Notes: generated by a model from the letters alone, not told the origin. A DNA stretch of 10,750 nucleotides from Nitrospinota bacterium (GCA_030620925.1 JAUXIQ010000032.1:1-10750); one strand, 5' to 3'; positions 1-9,602 are shown, numbered from the stretch's first letter. Translations and numbers: made by a program.

Positions 1-73
1 CCAGGAGGCCCCTCATCTGGGCGTTCCCTTCCGTTCCATCGGCTCCGAAGTAGTAGACATATTTTTGCCCCAT
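1..73 (-). CDS. ppdK: Pyruvate, phosphate dikinase, N-terminal fragment (runs off window)
   Basis: Only the first 24 codons are in the window, and the gene continues past its left edge. The readable protein starts MGQKYVYYFGADGTEGNAQM and goes on RGLL. This matches the start of pyruvate phosphate dikinase, whose N-terminus typically reads K-Y-V-Y-x-F-G, then E/D-G-N-A-x-M, then LLGGKGA. The family interconverts pyruvate, ATP and phosphate with phosphoenolpyruvate, AMP and pyrophosphate in the cytosol. There are two in-frame ATGs, at 79 and 73. I chose 73 because the AGGGGA ribosome site at 86-81 is 7 bases upstream of it but only 1 base from the other. The gene follows glyS after a 107-base gap, a glyQ-glyS-ppdK order I recall from deltaproteobacterial genomes. 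The catalytic histidine region is outside the window, so the call rests on the N-terminus and context. Confidence 0.82.
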   Translation of the reverse strand, partial: MGQKYVYYFGADGTEGNAQMRGLL

Positions 74-180
74 CAACATCTCCCCTACGCTGACTTATCG
101 TCTGGTGTCCATGATATCGAATGTTATAAGAATAAAAAAAGTTCTCTCGCTCATTTCACATAAATTAAACCGCCTGCAGG

Positions 181-2244
181 TCATCCGCTGACCACCACCT
201 CGGAAAAATCGGCCACGGCCGTAAAGAGGTCGGCCACCTTGCACAGCAGTGCCAGACGATTGCGCCGCAACTCCTGGTCTTCGGCCATAACCATGACGGA
301 GTCGAAGAAACAGTCCACCGAGTCTTTCAATTCCGCTATTGCGGCCAGGGCCTCCAGGTAGTGCTCGCCCTCCAGCAGTCCGTCTAACTTAGCTTTCACC
401 TCCGAAGTTTTCGCATCGAGCTTGATCTCGGCGTCCTCAGCCAGCAGAGAATGCTTCACTTCGTCAAACCGTTCCGGGGGTATGATGTTCACAACCCTCT
501 TAAAGGTTGTGGTAAGGGCCTCGAAATCGGTCCTCCTGGAAAATTCCGCCAGCGCCTCCAGCCTCAGCTTCAATCCGGGGAGGTCATCGAAACCCGCTCC
601 CATGGCCGCATTCACCAGATCATATCTGTAATCCTCGGAGAGGAACAGGTTTTCAATTCGTCGAGCGAAAAACTCCAGCAGCTCGGCTTTCACCTCTGTC
701 GGATTCTCCGTCTTGAGAATTTCCAGCGCTTTATCCACTGCGCCGCTGAGCGGGAAACAGTAGGCGTTATCCATAATTATATTGATGATTCCCAGGGCCT
801 GCCGCCTCAAACCGTGAGGGTCCAGGTTGCCGGTGGGCTTCATGCCGATCCCGAAACTGCCAGCCAGTGTATCCAGCTTATCGGCCAGGCTGAGCAGGGC
901 GCCGGTGTGAGTCTCCGGCAGGCTGTCCCCCGAATAGCGGGGGAGGTAGTGCTCATATATGCTTCTCGCCACTTCCTCCTTCTCGCCGGAAAGAAGCGCA
1001 TACTCCCTGCCCATGACTCCCTGGAGACCGGGGAACTCATAGACCATCTGAGTCACCAGGTCGGCCTTGCAGAGGTAAGCGGCCCGCTCCACCATATCCG
1101 GCGAGCTCACGTCCATGACCGATTGCAGGTAAAGGGCGAGCCGGCGAAAGCGCTCCATCTTCTGGTAAGAAGTACCCAGCTTCTCCTGGTACAGTACGCG
1201 CTTAAGCCCCTCCACATACTCATCCAGAGGTTTGGCTGAGTCTTCCTTAAAGAAAAACATGGCGTCCGCCAGACGGGCCCGCAGCACCTTCTCGTTCCCG
1301 TGGGCCACCACCCCTATATCCCTGGCTCTGGTGTTGCAAACGGCGATGAAGTTGGCCATCAACGCTCCGTCAGGACCCTCAACGGGAACGTAACGCTGGT
1401 GTTTCACCATCGTGGTGACCAGCACCTCACGGGGGAGTTTAAGATACTCCTCGTCGAAGCTCCCCCACACGCCCACCGGATACTCCACCAGATTGGTGAC
1501 TATGTCCAGCAGATCCTCATCCCCGGAAGCCACCCCGCCGTGAGCCGAAGCCAGCTCGTGAACAGCCTTTCTCACCATCTCTTTCCTGGTTTTATTATCC
1601 ACTATCACCGAGTTTTTGGCGGCGGCGGCTAGATAAGCTTCAGGGGTCTTTACCGCAAAGGCTTTCGGAGCCATGAACCTGTGCCCCCTGGAGAGGTTCC
1701 CGCTGGCCACGCCGCCGTATTGAAACTCTACCGTGCGGTTACCGAAAAGACAGAGCAGCCAGTGAATAGGCCGAACGAACCTGGCCTCCCCCTCCCCCCA
1801 GCGCATGGACTTGGGGAAGGGCAACTGGTTCATGAGCTCTGGAATCAGCTCCGGCAGAAGCTTATATACCTCTTTGCCCCTGTCCACCCTGGCGGCATAT
1901 AGATACTCTCCCTTGGGGGTCTCCTCAACCTCCAGCTCTTCCACGGTGACGCCGCACTTCTCGGCAAAACCCACCGCCGCCCTGGTGGGGTTCCCCTCCT
2001 GGTCGAAGGCCGCCTTTTTGGGAGGGCCGAATGTTTTGGTTACCAGCTCTTTCTGCTCCTCGGCCACGCCCTCAACCATCAGCACCAGGCGGCGTGGCGT
2101 CCCCAGTGCAACGGCCTTCCCGGCCTCTATGCGGTTCTTATCCGCCAGATCGCCCCACAGTTTTTCCATGGCCCGCAGTGCGGGGTTAAGGTAGTCGGAG
2201 GGTATCTCTTCGGTTCCGACCTCCAGCAGAAAATCCTTGCTCAT
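181..2244 (-). CDS. glyS: Glycine--tRNA ligase, beta subunit
   Basis: This is the large (687-residue) subunit of the alpha2beta2 glycyl-tRNA synthetase, which charges tRNA-Gly in the cytosol. The alpha subunit holds the catalytic core, and beta supplies tRNA binding. Visible family signatures are LLEVGTEEIP at residues 6-15, TPRRLVL at 49-55, MRWGEGEARFVRPIHWL at 147-163, the stretch from LVEYPVGVWG to MVKHQRYVP at 252-287, and HGNEKVLRARLADAMFFFKED at 315-335. An HD-like segment follows, with KADLVTQMVYEFPGLQG at 393-409, LADKLDTL at 453-460 and DPHGLRRQALGI near 475-486. The C-terminal anticodon-binding part ends with VDCFFDSVMVMAED at 643-656. Length is normal for the family. The ATG directly abuts the glyQ stop (TAGATG), and GGGAG lies 5 bases upstream, overlapping the glyQ 3' end, so translation is probably coupled. 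The stop is TGA. No damage is visible. Confidence 0.97.
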   Translation of the reverse strand: MSKDFLLEVGTEEIPSDYLNPALRAMEKLWGDLADKNRIEAGKAVALGTPRRLVLMVEGVAEEQKELVTKTFGPPKKAAFDQEGNPTRAAVGFAEKCGVTVEELEVEETPKGEYLYAARVDRGKEVYKLLPELIPELMNQLPFPKSMRWGEGEARFVRPIHWLLCLFGNRTVEFQYGGVASGNLSRGHRFMAPKAFAVKTPEAYLAAAAKNSVIVDNKTRKEMVRKAVHELASAHGGVASGDEDLLDIVTNLVEYPVGVWGSFDEEYLKLPREVLVTTMVKHQRYVPVEGPDGALMANFIAVCNTRARDIGVVAHGNEKVLRARLADAMFFFKEDSAKPLDEYVEGLKRVLYQEKLGTSYQKMERFRRLALYLQSVMDVSSPDMVERAAYLCKADLVTQMVYEFPGLQGVMGREYALLSGEKEEVARSIYEHYLPRYSGDSLPETHTGALLSLADKLDTLAGSFGIGMKPTGNLDPHGLRRQALGIINIIMDNAYCFPLSGAVDKALEILKTENPTEVKAELLEFFARRIENLFLSEDYRYDLVNAAMGAGFDDLPGLKLRLEALAEFSRRTDFEALTTTFKRVVNIIPPERFDEVKHSLLAEDAEIKLDAKTSEVKAKLDGLLEGEHYLEALAAIAELKDSVDCFFDSVMVMAEDQELRRNRLALLCKVADLFTAVADFSEVVVSG

Positions 2245-3138
2245 CTATTCTCCCGTGTCGAACTTTCCCATCAGGGGATAGTCCATCTGTTGGCGCTGGT
2301 TTATATATTTCTCGCTGCACCCCCGGGCCAGGTTCCTCACCCGCCCGATATACCCCGTACGCTCGGTAACGCTGATGGCGCCCCTGGCGTCCAGCAGGTT
2401 GAAGGTGTGTGAGCATTTCAGGCAGTAGTCATACGCGGGGAGCACCAGGTCCTCATCAATAAGTCGCTGCGATTCGGCCTCATACATGTCGAAGAGTTTG
2501 AACAGCATATCCACGTCGGCCTGGTGAAAGTTATAATGGGAGAACTCCACTTCGCTCTGATGGTGCACGTCTCCGTACTTCACCGCGCCGTCCCAGACCA
2601 GGTCGTAGACATTGTCCACGTCCTGGAGGTACATGGCGATTCGTTCGAGTCCGTAGGTTATCTCCACCGGAATCGGCTTGAGGTCCAGGCCCCCGGCCTG
2701 CTGGAAGTAGGTGAACTGGGTTATCTCCATGCCGTCAAGCCAGACCTCCCATCCCAGGCCCCAGGCCCCCAGGGTGGGCGCTTCCCAATCGTCTTCAACG
2801 AACCTGATGTCGTGGCTCAAGTGGTCGATGCCCAGGTGGCGCAAGCTCTCCAGATATATTTCCTGAACGTCCAGGGGCGATGGCTTGATGATAACCTGAT
2901 ATTGATAGTAATGCTGGAGGCGGTTGGGATTTTCTCCGTAGCGGCCGTCGGTAGGCCGCCGCGACGGCTCGACGTAGCCTACCTTCCAGGGCTCGGGGCC
3001 CAGGACGCGCAGGAACGTGGCGGGGTTCATGGTCCCCGCTCCCTTCTCCACGTCGTAGGGCTGCTGGATCACGCACCCCCTATCGGCCCAGAATTTCTCC
3101 AGGGCCATCACCAGTTGTTGAAAGGTCAGCTTTTCCAT
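2245..3138 (-). CDS. glyQ: Glycine--tRNA ligase, alpha subunit
   Basis: This is the 297-residue catalytic alpha subunit of the bacterial alpha2beta2 glycyl-tRNA synthetase. It activates glycine with ATP and works with the GlyS subunit encoded next. The N-terminus ([20 protein letters not shown], then GCVIQQPYD at residues 21-29) is characteristic. Class II motif 2 is seen around [20 protein letters not shown] at 60-79, and motif 3 as [12 protein letters not shown] at 161-172. [20 protein letters not shown] at 126-145 is also strongly conserved. The tail [20 protein letters not shown] at 241-260 is typical. The gap from the cimA stop is 39 bases and holds no convincing ribosome site (only GAG four bases before the ATG), so translation may depend partly on upstream ribosomes. 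I see no T-box leader, the usual control of glyQS in Firmicutes. The stop is TAG, immediately followed by the glyS ATG. Confidence 0.98.
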   Translation of the reverse strand: MEKLTFQQLVMALEKFWADRGCVIQQPYDVEKGAGTMNPATFLRVLGPEPWKVGYVEPSRRPTDGRYGENPNRLQHYYQYQVIIKPSPLDVQEIYLESLRHLGIDHLSHDIRFVEDDWEAPTLGAWGLGWEVWLDGMEITQFTYFQQAGGLDLKPIPVEITYGLERIAMYLQDVDNVYDLVWDGAVKYGDVHHQSEVEFSHYNFHQADVDMLFKLFDMYEAESQRLIDEDLVLPAYDYCLKCSHTFNLLDARGAISVTERTGYIGRVRNLARGCSEKYINQRQQMDYPLMGKFDTGE

Positions 3139-3177
3139 CTAACTCAGATACCCGGTTAAAAGTTGTCGAATACGGCC

Positions 3178-4773
<1,596 letters not shown>

Positions 4774-4802
4774 TTTCCCTCTCTCTGCCTATCCGGCGGC
4801 CA

Positions 4803-6023
4803 TCAATCGTCTTCGCCGATTTTAAAAGACTCGTGCAGCGCCCTCACCGCAAGCTCCGAATACTTGCTGTCTATGACGCAGGAAACCTTTATCTCCGAGG
4901 TGCTGATCATTTGTATGTTTATGTTCTCTTCGGCCAGAGTCTGGAACATCTGGGCCGCCACCCCGGAATGGCTCTGCATGCCCACCCCCACGATGGACAC
5001 TTTGGCAATGCTCTCATTGATGGTCACGCCGCCCGCACCGATCTCTTCAGCTATTTTCTTTACCTCACCCTCCACCTTGCTCACATCACCTCCGGGGACG
5101 GTGAAGGAGATATCGGTAATGCCTGCGGTGCTCACGTTCTGGATGATCATATCCACCACCACACCGGCATTAGCTATCTGCCCGAAAATTTTTCCGGCGA
5201 TGCCCGGTTTATCGGGCACGAGGGCTATGGTTAGTTTGGCCTGTTTCTTATCACAGGTAACACCCGATACCACTACTTTTTCCATGCTTTCGTCTTCGTT
5301 GGTCACCAAGGTTCCACTGCCCTCCTTAAAAGTAGATTTAACCAGCAGGGGCACATCGTATTTCTTGGCGAATTCCACCGCCCTGTTATGAAGCACCTTG
5401 GCCCCCAGGCTGGCCATCTCCAGCATCTCATCATAGGATACCTTATCCAGTTTCCTGGCGTTGCTCACCGTGTTGGGGTCGGCGGAAAAGACCCCCTCCA
5501 CGTCCGTGTATATAATACACAAATCCGCCTTCAGGGCGGCGGCCAGGGCCACGGCCGTGGTATCCGACCCTCCGCGCCCGAAGGTGGTGACGTTCTGGTT
5601 GCTGCTTATACCCTGGAAACCGGCCACTACCACTACTTTACCCTCTTCGAGCGTCTTGCGGATGGGCTCCGCATCTATATGGGTGATGCGTGCCCTGGTG
5701 TGCGCGTCGTCGGTCTGTATGCCCACCTGTCGGCCGGTGAAGGAGCGGGCGGGATAGCCCATGGTCTGAAGGGCTATGGCCGCCAGGGCGGCTGTTACGC
5801 GTTCGCCAGAGGACATGAGAAGGTCCATCTCCCTTTCGTCCGGGAGGTCCGTGATCTCACTGGCCAGGCTGATGAGTTTATCCGTCTCGCCGGCCATGGC
5901 GGATACCACCGCTACGACGTCGTTTCCCTCGTCCCTGGCCTCAGCTATCTTTTTGGCCACTTCCTTGATGCGCTCTATACTGCCCACGGAAGTGCCGCCG
6001 TATTTATGAACCATCAAACCCAA
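4803..6023 (-). CDS. lysC: Aspartate kinase (monofunctional, tandem ACT domains)
   Basis: This enzyme phosphorylates aspartate to 4-phospho-aspartate, the first step to lysine, threonine, methionine and isoleucine. The 406 residues match the Bacillus/Corynebacterium-type enzyme. The kinase domain spans about 3-230: [11 protein letters not shown] at 5-15 (phosphate-binding lysine), [12 protein letters not shown] at 71-82, [11 protein letters not shown] at 95-105, [18 protein letters not shown] at 147-164 and [12 protein letters not shown] at 172-183. Two ACT regulatory domains follow, about 262-335 ([13 protein letters not shown] near 268-280) and about 341-404 ([19 protein letters not shown] at 345-363, [16 protein letters not shown] at 367-382). 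Feedback by lysine and/or threonine is expected from the family, but the effector cannot be read here. The start is TTG at 6023: GGAG lies 10 bases upstream, and [10 protein letters not shown] aligns with the usual MALIVQKYGG. The in-frame ATG at 6014 has no ribosome site. The gene lies 19 bases after the apgM-like gene. Confidence 0.97.
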   Translation of the reverse strand: MGLMVHKYGGTSVGSIERIKEVAKKIAEARDEGNDVVAVVSAMAGETDKLISLASEITDLPDEREMDLLMSSGERVTAALAAIALQTMGYPARSFTGRQVGIQTDDAHTRARITHIDAEPIRKTLEEGKVVVVAGFQGISSNQNVTTFGRGGSDTTAVALAAALKADLCIIYTDVEGVFSADPNTVSNARKLDKVSYDEMLEMASLGAKVLHNRAVEFAKKYDVPLLVKSTFKEGSGTLVTNEDESMEKVVVSGVTCDKKQAKLTIALVPDKPGIAGKIFGQIANAGVVVDMIIQNVSTAGITDISFTVPGGDVSKVEGEVKKIAEEIGAGGVTINESIAKVSIVGVGMQSHSGVAAQMFQTLAEENINIQMISTSEIKVSCVIDSKYSELAVRALHESFKIGEDD

Positions 6024-6033
6024 TTACCCAAAA

Positions 6034-6037
6034 CTCC
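6034..6037 (-). promoter_or_regulatory. Ribosome binding site supporting the TTG start of lysC
   Basis: GGAG on the minus strand is 10 bases before TTG (6023-6021) and 19 bases before the alternative ATG (6014-6012). The site lies just upstream of the TGA stop of the preceding gene's neighbour boundary, so re-initiation after the apgM-like gene is plausible. Confidence 0.5.
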
Positions 6038-6042
6038 ATTGT

Positions 6043-7239
6043 TCACATCGCTAAAAAGAAATCCATCAATTGATACCCGTTTTTGAACTCCCTTACGGGT
6101 GCGGTCGCCAGCTCTTCGCTGAAAGCTTCCCGGCCCTCGGAGCTCACTCCCGTGCCGCAAATGGCGAAGGGGACGGGATCGGCACTATGCGTCCTTATGG
6201 ATAAAGGCGTGTAGTGATCGGGCATAACCAGCACCCGATGGTCCCCCAGGGCTCGAAGTCCGTCCATCATGCGGCCCACCACCAGCTCGTCGAAATCCTC
6301 TATGGCTTTAACTTTCTTTTCCGGCTCTCCTTCGTGGCCCGTCTCATCAGGCGCTTCAACGTGAAGATAGAGGAAATCTCCCTCCTCGAGGGCTTCCAGT
6401 CCGTAATCCACTTTGCCCCGATAATTGGTATCCAGGTAGCCGGTGGCCCCGGGCACTTCGATGGTCTTCAACCCCAGACAGCGCGCTATGCCCATTATAA
6501 GGTCCACGGCGGCTATGACCGCGCCGTCCAAACCATGCTTCTCCTTGAAGGAAGGCATCTGCGGGGCCCTGCCGCAGCCCCATAGCCAGACGCTGTCCGC
6601 GGCGTTCTTCCCTTCCTCCCTCCGTTTGCGGTTGACGGGGTGTTCTTTCAGCCACTGCCGGCTGCGCTCCATGAGCTCTAACATCTCCCCGCTCCCTTCG
6701 CCGCCGGGCAGGTATTCTACCACAGGCCTGGTGAGTATGTCGTGGGGGGGCGTGAGCTCAAGCTGCTCCGGCCCACCTTTCCAGACGGTGAGGTGGCGGT
6801 AGCTTTTACCGGGGTAAAACTTTATATATTCCGTCCCCAGCTCCCGCTGCAATCCGGTTATCAGGGTCGAAGCCTCGGAGTCGGTTATATGGCCGGCGCT
6901 GTAATCCTCCATTATGGTAACCCCGGCCCGCACCCCCAGAGTCACCAGGTTGCAGCGGAAGGCCACTTCATCGGGGCCCAGCTCCACCCCCATGCTAGCG
7001 GCCTCAAGGGGCGCCCTGCCGCTGTAATAACGGTGGGGGTCGTAGCCCAGGATGCTCAGGTTGGCCACGTCGCTGCCGGGGGACATGCCGTCCGGTATGG
7101 TGTGCGCACTGCCTGTCATGCCCTCCTTGACCAGGGCGTCCATGTTGGGCGTGTGCGCCACCTGCAGGGGAGTCCTGTCTCCCAATTGCGGGCACGGCTC
7201 GTCGGCCATGCCGTCACCTATTAACACCACGTATTTCAA
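6043..7239 (-). CDS. ApgM-like AP-superfamily enzyme: phosphoglycerate mutase or proposed homoserine kinase
   Basis: The 398-residue protein is of the archaeal-type, cofactor-independent phosphoglycerate mutase family (COG3635, alkaline-phosphatase superfamily). Metal and catalytic positions are intact: IGDGMAD at 7-13 (Asp9), the nucleophile region SPGSDVANLSILGYDP at 53-68 (Ser56 the likely phosphoserine), YSGRAPLEAAS at 72-82, HVEAPDETGHEGE at 293-305 (Asp298, His302) and MPDHYTPLSIRTHSADPVP at 339-357 (Asp341, His342, His351). Family members interconvert 2- and 3-phosphoglycerate. However, a subfamily of this length in aspartate-pathway operons is annotated as a proposed homoserine kinase (TIGR02535, from memory), and this gene lies between hom and lysC with no thrB in view. 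I cannot separate the two by eye, so I give no symbol. The start is TTG, with GAGG 6 bases upstream; the protein begins MKYVVLIGDGMAD, as usual for the family. The stop is TGA. Confidence 0.9.
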   Translation of the reverse strand: MKYVVLIGDGMADEPCPQLGDRTPLQVAHTPNMDALVKEGMTGSAHTIPDGMSPGSDVANLSILGYDPHRYYSGRAPLEAASMGVELGPDEVAFRCNLVTLGVRAGVTIMEDYSAGHITDSEASTLITGLQRELGTEYIKFYPGKSYRHLTVWKGGPEQLELTPPHDILTRPVVEYLPGGEGSGEMLELMERSRQWLKEHPVNRKRREEGKNAADSVWLWGCGRAPQMPSFKEKHGLDGAVIAAVDLIMGIARCLGLKTIEVPGATGYLDTNYRGKVDYGLEALEEGDFLYLHVEAPDETGHEGEPEKKVKAIEDFDELVVGRMMDGLRALGDHRVLVMPDHYTPLSIRTHSADPVPFAICGTGVSSEGREAFSEELATAPVREFKNGYQLMDFFLAM

Positions 7240-7245
7240 AACCCG

Positions 7246-7249
7246 CCTC
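7246..7249 (-). promoter_or_regulatory. Ribosome binding site deciding the TTG start of the apgM-like gene
   Basis: GAGG on the minus strand lies 6 bases before TTG at 7239-7237. The next in-frame ATG is codon 11, inside the metal-binding IGDGMAD motif, and would remove Asp9, so the TTG start is needed for an intact active site. Confidence 0.75.
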
Positions 7250-7298
7250 GCTCTTTATCCGGTAAACTTTATTCGTGATAGGGCCTAAGAACAACTCC

Positions 7299-8612
7299 TC
7301 ATCCGGCCCTCTCGTTTTCCACGCGGATCAGCATGGTCTCCTCGAGGACGAAATCGAACCTGGTTATCTCTCGCAGCGACCGCTGAACGTCCTCCTCCCG
7401 GGCCTTATGAGTCATCATCACCAACGGCACTGCGCCGCCTTCCCGCCTCCCCTTCTGGATGACGGAGGCGATGCTTATACCGGCAGCGCCCAGTATACCT
7501 GAAATCCGGGAGAGCACCCCGGACTTGTCCATGACTGTGAAACGAAGATAGTATTCGGTCTCTATATCATTAATGTCCCTCACCCTGAGTCCGTTTTGAG
7601 GATCCCGGTTGCGGGTGGGAGGGGGGAGCCTCTCCTTAACGCCCTTGAGCAGTTCCCGGCTGATTTCTATCACGTCACCCATGACCGCGCTTGCCGTGGG
7701 CAGCGAGCCGGCTCCCTGTCCGATGAGGGTGTTGGGCCCTGCCATGTCCCCTATCACGTGGACGGCGTTGTATACCCCGCTCACTTTCGCCAGCAGCTCG
7801 TCCTCGGGGATAAGGGCCGGGTGCACCCGTAACTCCACTTCGCCGCCCACACGCTTGGCCACGGCCAGAAGTTTTATCCGGTAACCGAACTCGCGGGCGT
7901 ATTGGATATCCAGCGGGGTGATATCGGTTATTCCCCTGCAAAAAACAGCTTCCAGGTCGAGAGGGATGCCGAAAGCCAGCGAAGCCAGAATGGCTATCTT
8001 ATGCGCCGAATCTATTCCCTCGATATCGTAAGTGGGGTCCGCCTCAGCGTAACCCAGGACCTGCGCTTCCTCAAGCACCTCGCCAAACGGCCTTCCCTCC
8101 TCAGCCATTTTGCTGAGTATGTAGTTGGCGGTACCGTTGACGATCCCCTGGATGGCCTGAAACCTGTTGGCGGGGAAGCCTTCCCGGATTGCCCTGATAA
8201 TGGGTATGCCTCCTCCCACACTGGCCTCGAAACCTATGGTCACCCCGTTATCGGCTGCGGCCTCGAACAGCTCTTCCCCGTGATGCGCCAGCAGGGCCTT
8301 GTTGGCGGTAACCACGTGTTTACCGTTCTCCACCGCCCGGAGGATGAAGCTCCTCGCCGGTTCCAGGCCGCCGATCAATTCTATGACTATGTCGATGTCC
8401 GGCCCGTCCAGCACCTCATCGGCGTTGGTGGTAAGCATCTCCTTTTCCACCTCCAGGCCCCGGTCGCTATCGATATCCAGGTCGGCTATCATTTTCAGCA
8501 CCAGGGAGGCGCCCAGGCGTTGGTCGATGACCGGGGAGTTCCCCTGGAAAATCTTCACCACGCCGCTGCCCACCGTTCCGAAACCGATGAGGCCCACGTT
8601 CACCTGTTTCAC
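7299..8612 (-). CDS. hom: Homoserine dehydrogenase with C-terminal ACT domain
   Basis: The enzyme reduces aspartate semialdehyde to homoserine with NAD(P)H, committing carbon to threonine and methionine. The 437-residue protein has the usual three parts. A Rossmann domain (about 1-135) carries GLIGFGTVGSG at 7-17 and HVVTANKALLAHHG at 99-112. The catalytic domain (about 136-325) has GIVNGTANYILSKM at 156-169 and GYAEADPTYDIEGIDSAHK at 187-205. There Glu190, Asp201 and Lys205 match the spacing of the essential Glu/Asp/Lys of the yeast enzyme. A C-terminal ACT domain (about 352-432; YYLRFTVMDKSGVLSRISGI at 354-373) implies feedback control, usually by threonine. The start is GTG at 8612 with GGAGG 7 bases upstream. 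It sits 61 bases after lipA and 59 bases before the apgM-like gene. Residues 330-350 form a polar linker of the usual kind. Confidence 0.97.
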   Translation of the reverse strand: MKQVNVGLIGFGTVGSGVVKIFQGNSPVIDQRLGASLVLKMIADLDIDSDRGLEVEKEMLTTNADEVLDGPDIDIVIELIGGLEPARSFILRAVENGKHVVTANKALLAHHGEELFEAAADNGVTIGFEASVGGGIPIIRAIREGFPANRFQAIQGIVNGTANYILSKMAEEGRPFGEVLEEAQVLGYAEADPTYDIEGIDSAHKIAILASLAFGIPLDLEAVFCRGITDITPLDIQYAREFGYRIKLLAVAKRVGGEVELRVHPALIPEDELLAKVSGVYNAVHVIGDMAGPNTLIGQGAGSLPTASAVMGDVIEISRELLKGVKERLPPPTRNRDPQNGLRVRDINDIETEYYLRFTVMDKSGVLSRISGILGAAGISIASVIQKGRREGGAVPLVMMTHKAREEDVQRSLREITRFDFVLEETMLIRVENERAG

Positions 8613-8619
8613 AAAACAG

Positions 8620-8624
8620 CCTCC
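8620..8624 (-). promoter_or_regulatory. Ribosome binding site deciding the GTG start of hom
   Basis: GGAGG on the minus strand lies 7 bases before the GTG at 8612-8610. No ATG or TTG in frame upstream competes, and the protein then starts at the expected residue before the GFGTVG dinucleotide fold. Confidence 0.75.
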
Positions 8625-8673
8625 GTCAAGAGAGTATCAAATTAAAAAATATTTTGACTTTTTTACAGCTTCG

Positions 8674-9534
8674 CTACCCCGGCTTCTTCTCCAGCGCCTC
8701 TTCGGCGTTGAAAGAGCTCCTCACCAGTGGAGCCGAGGCCACGTACAGGAAACCCAGCTTCTCTCCTTCCTGCTTATAATATTCGAACTTATCCGGGTGT
8801 ATATATTCCACCACGGGCAGATGCTCCTTCGAAGGCCGCAGATACTGACCGATGGTGAGCATGTCGCAGCCGGCCTCCCGCAAATCGTTCAGGACACCGA
8901 GGACCTCGCCCTCGCTCTCACCAAATCCCACCATGAGGCCCGACTTGGTGAACAGGCCCCCGCCCGATTCTTTTGCACAGCTCAGCACCCCGAGGGAGCG
9001 CCGATACTCCGCCTGTGGCCTCACCGCAGTGTACAGCCTGGGCACCGTCTCCAGGTTGTGGTTGAAAATGTGAGGCCCGCTTTGAAGCACAATTTCCAGA
9101 GCTTCGAGATTCCCTTGAAAATCGGGTGTGAGCACCTCGAGGGTCGCTTCCGGGAGTTCTTCCTTGAGGGCCAGGACCGTCGCTGCAAAATGGGAAGCAC
9201 CGCCGTCCGGCAGGTCGTCCCTGGGGACGGAGGTGATCACCACGTGCTTTAATTTCAACTGGCGGGCGGCATCGGCGATCTTCGACGGCTCCTCCCGGTC
9301 CAGGGCCTGCGGACTCCCATCGGCCACTGCGCAGAAACTGCAGTTTCTGGTGCAGACGTCCCCCATAATCATAAACGTGGCCGTAGGTTTGGAGAAACAC
9401 TGGAAGATATTGGGGCACATGGCCGATTCACAGACGGTGTGAAGACCTTTTTCCCTCAAAGCGGCCTTCACCTCATGTATTTCAGAGGAGCGGGAATATC
9501 GCTGTCTCAGCCACGGGGGCAATCTGTTGTTCAT
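8674..9534 (-). CDS. lipA: Lipoyl synthase (radical SAM)
   Basis: The enzyme inserts two sulfur atoms into protein-bound octanoyl groups to make the lipoyl cofactor of the glycine-cleavage H protein and 2-oxoacid dehydrogenases. The protein has 286 residues, normal for the family. The auxiliary [4Fe-4S] ligands are C35-x4-C40-x5-C46 (CESAMCPNIFQC). The radical-SAM triad is CTRNCSFC at 61-68. The SAM-binding and core region shows TSVPRDDLPDGGASHF at 101-116 and NHNLETVPRLYTAVRP at 158-173. KSGLMVGFGE at 197-206 and TIGQYLRPSKEHLPVVEY at 227-244 are also typical. The C-terminal RSSF at 272-275 corresponds to the conserved RSSY, whose serine ligates the auxiliary cluster; Tyr to Phe is a mild variant. 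The ATG has no good ribosome site (GGG 9 bases upstream at best). Two promoter candidates precede it. There is no lipB in the window. Confidence 0.97.
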   Translation of the reverse strand: MNNRLPPWLRQRYSRSSEIHEVKAALREKGLHTVCESAMCPNIFQCFSKPTATFMIMGDVCTRNCSFCAVADGSPQALDREEPSKIADAARQLKLKHVVITSVPRDDLPDGGASHFAATVLALKEELPEATLEVLTPDFQGNLEALEIVLQSGPHIFNHNLETVPRLYTAVRPQAEYRRSLGVLSCAKESGGGLFTKSGLMVGFGESEGEVLGVLNDLREAGCDMLTIGQYLRPSKEHLPVVEYIHPDKFEYYKQEGEKLGFLYVASAPLVRSSFNAEEALEKKPG

Positions 9535-9544
9535 GGGGAACTAC

Positions 9545-9602
9545 CCGTCCGAAAGGGATGCAAAAATAAAATAAAAATTAAGCCGCGGGCCGTCCGAATG
9601 GG
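9545..9602 (-). repeat. Near-perfect 13-base direct repeat in the lipA leader
   Basis: On the minus strand CCCATTCGGACGG (9602-9590) and CCCTTTCGGACGG (9557-9545) differ at one base; their starts are 45 bases apart. The second copy ends 10 bases before the lipA ATG, in the position of a ribosome site. An inverted core copy, CCGTCC, lies at 9638-9633 and could pair with either GGACGG. Confidence 0.5.

Noticed and set aside
74-180. Gap between glyS and ppdK, searched for a terminator or promoter
   Set aside because: There is a TATAAC-like -10 but no matching -35, and no stable hairpin. The CCTGCAGG at 173-180 is an isolated 8-base palindrome.
451-1239. Plus-strand open frame of 262 codons opposite glyS
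   Set aside because: It is a shadow of glyS, with a His/Gln/Gly-rich product typical of antisense reading and no family signature.
3139-3177. T-box or other leader in front of glyQ
   Set aside because: The gap is only 39 bases, far too short for a T-box, with no specifier hairpin or terminator.
5388-6086. Plus-strand open frame of 232 codons opposite lysC
   Set aside because: It is antisense to lysC, has no recognisable domain, and shows no ribosome site or promoter that would set it apart.
8629-8664. A-rich and T-rich stretches between lipA and hom, considered as a terminator or promoter
   Set aside because: Only A-T pairs could form, with no GC stem. No -35/-10 pair with acceptable spacing was found before the hom ribosome site.
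8299-9252. Long plus-strand open frame (317 codons) across hom, the gap and lipA
   Set aside because: It lies antisense to two firmly identified genes, its translation is low-complexity Ser/Thr/Arg-rich with no recognisable motif, and such frames are common opposite GC-rich coding DNA.
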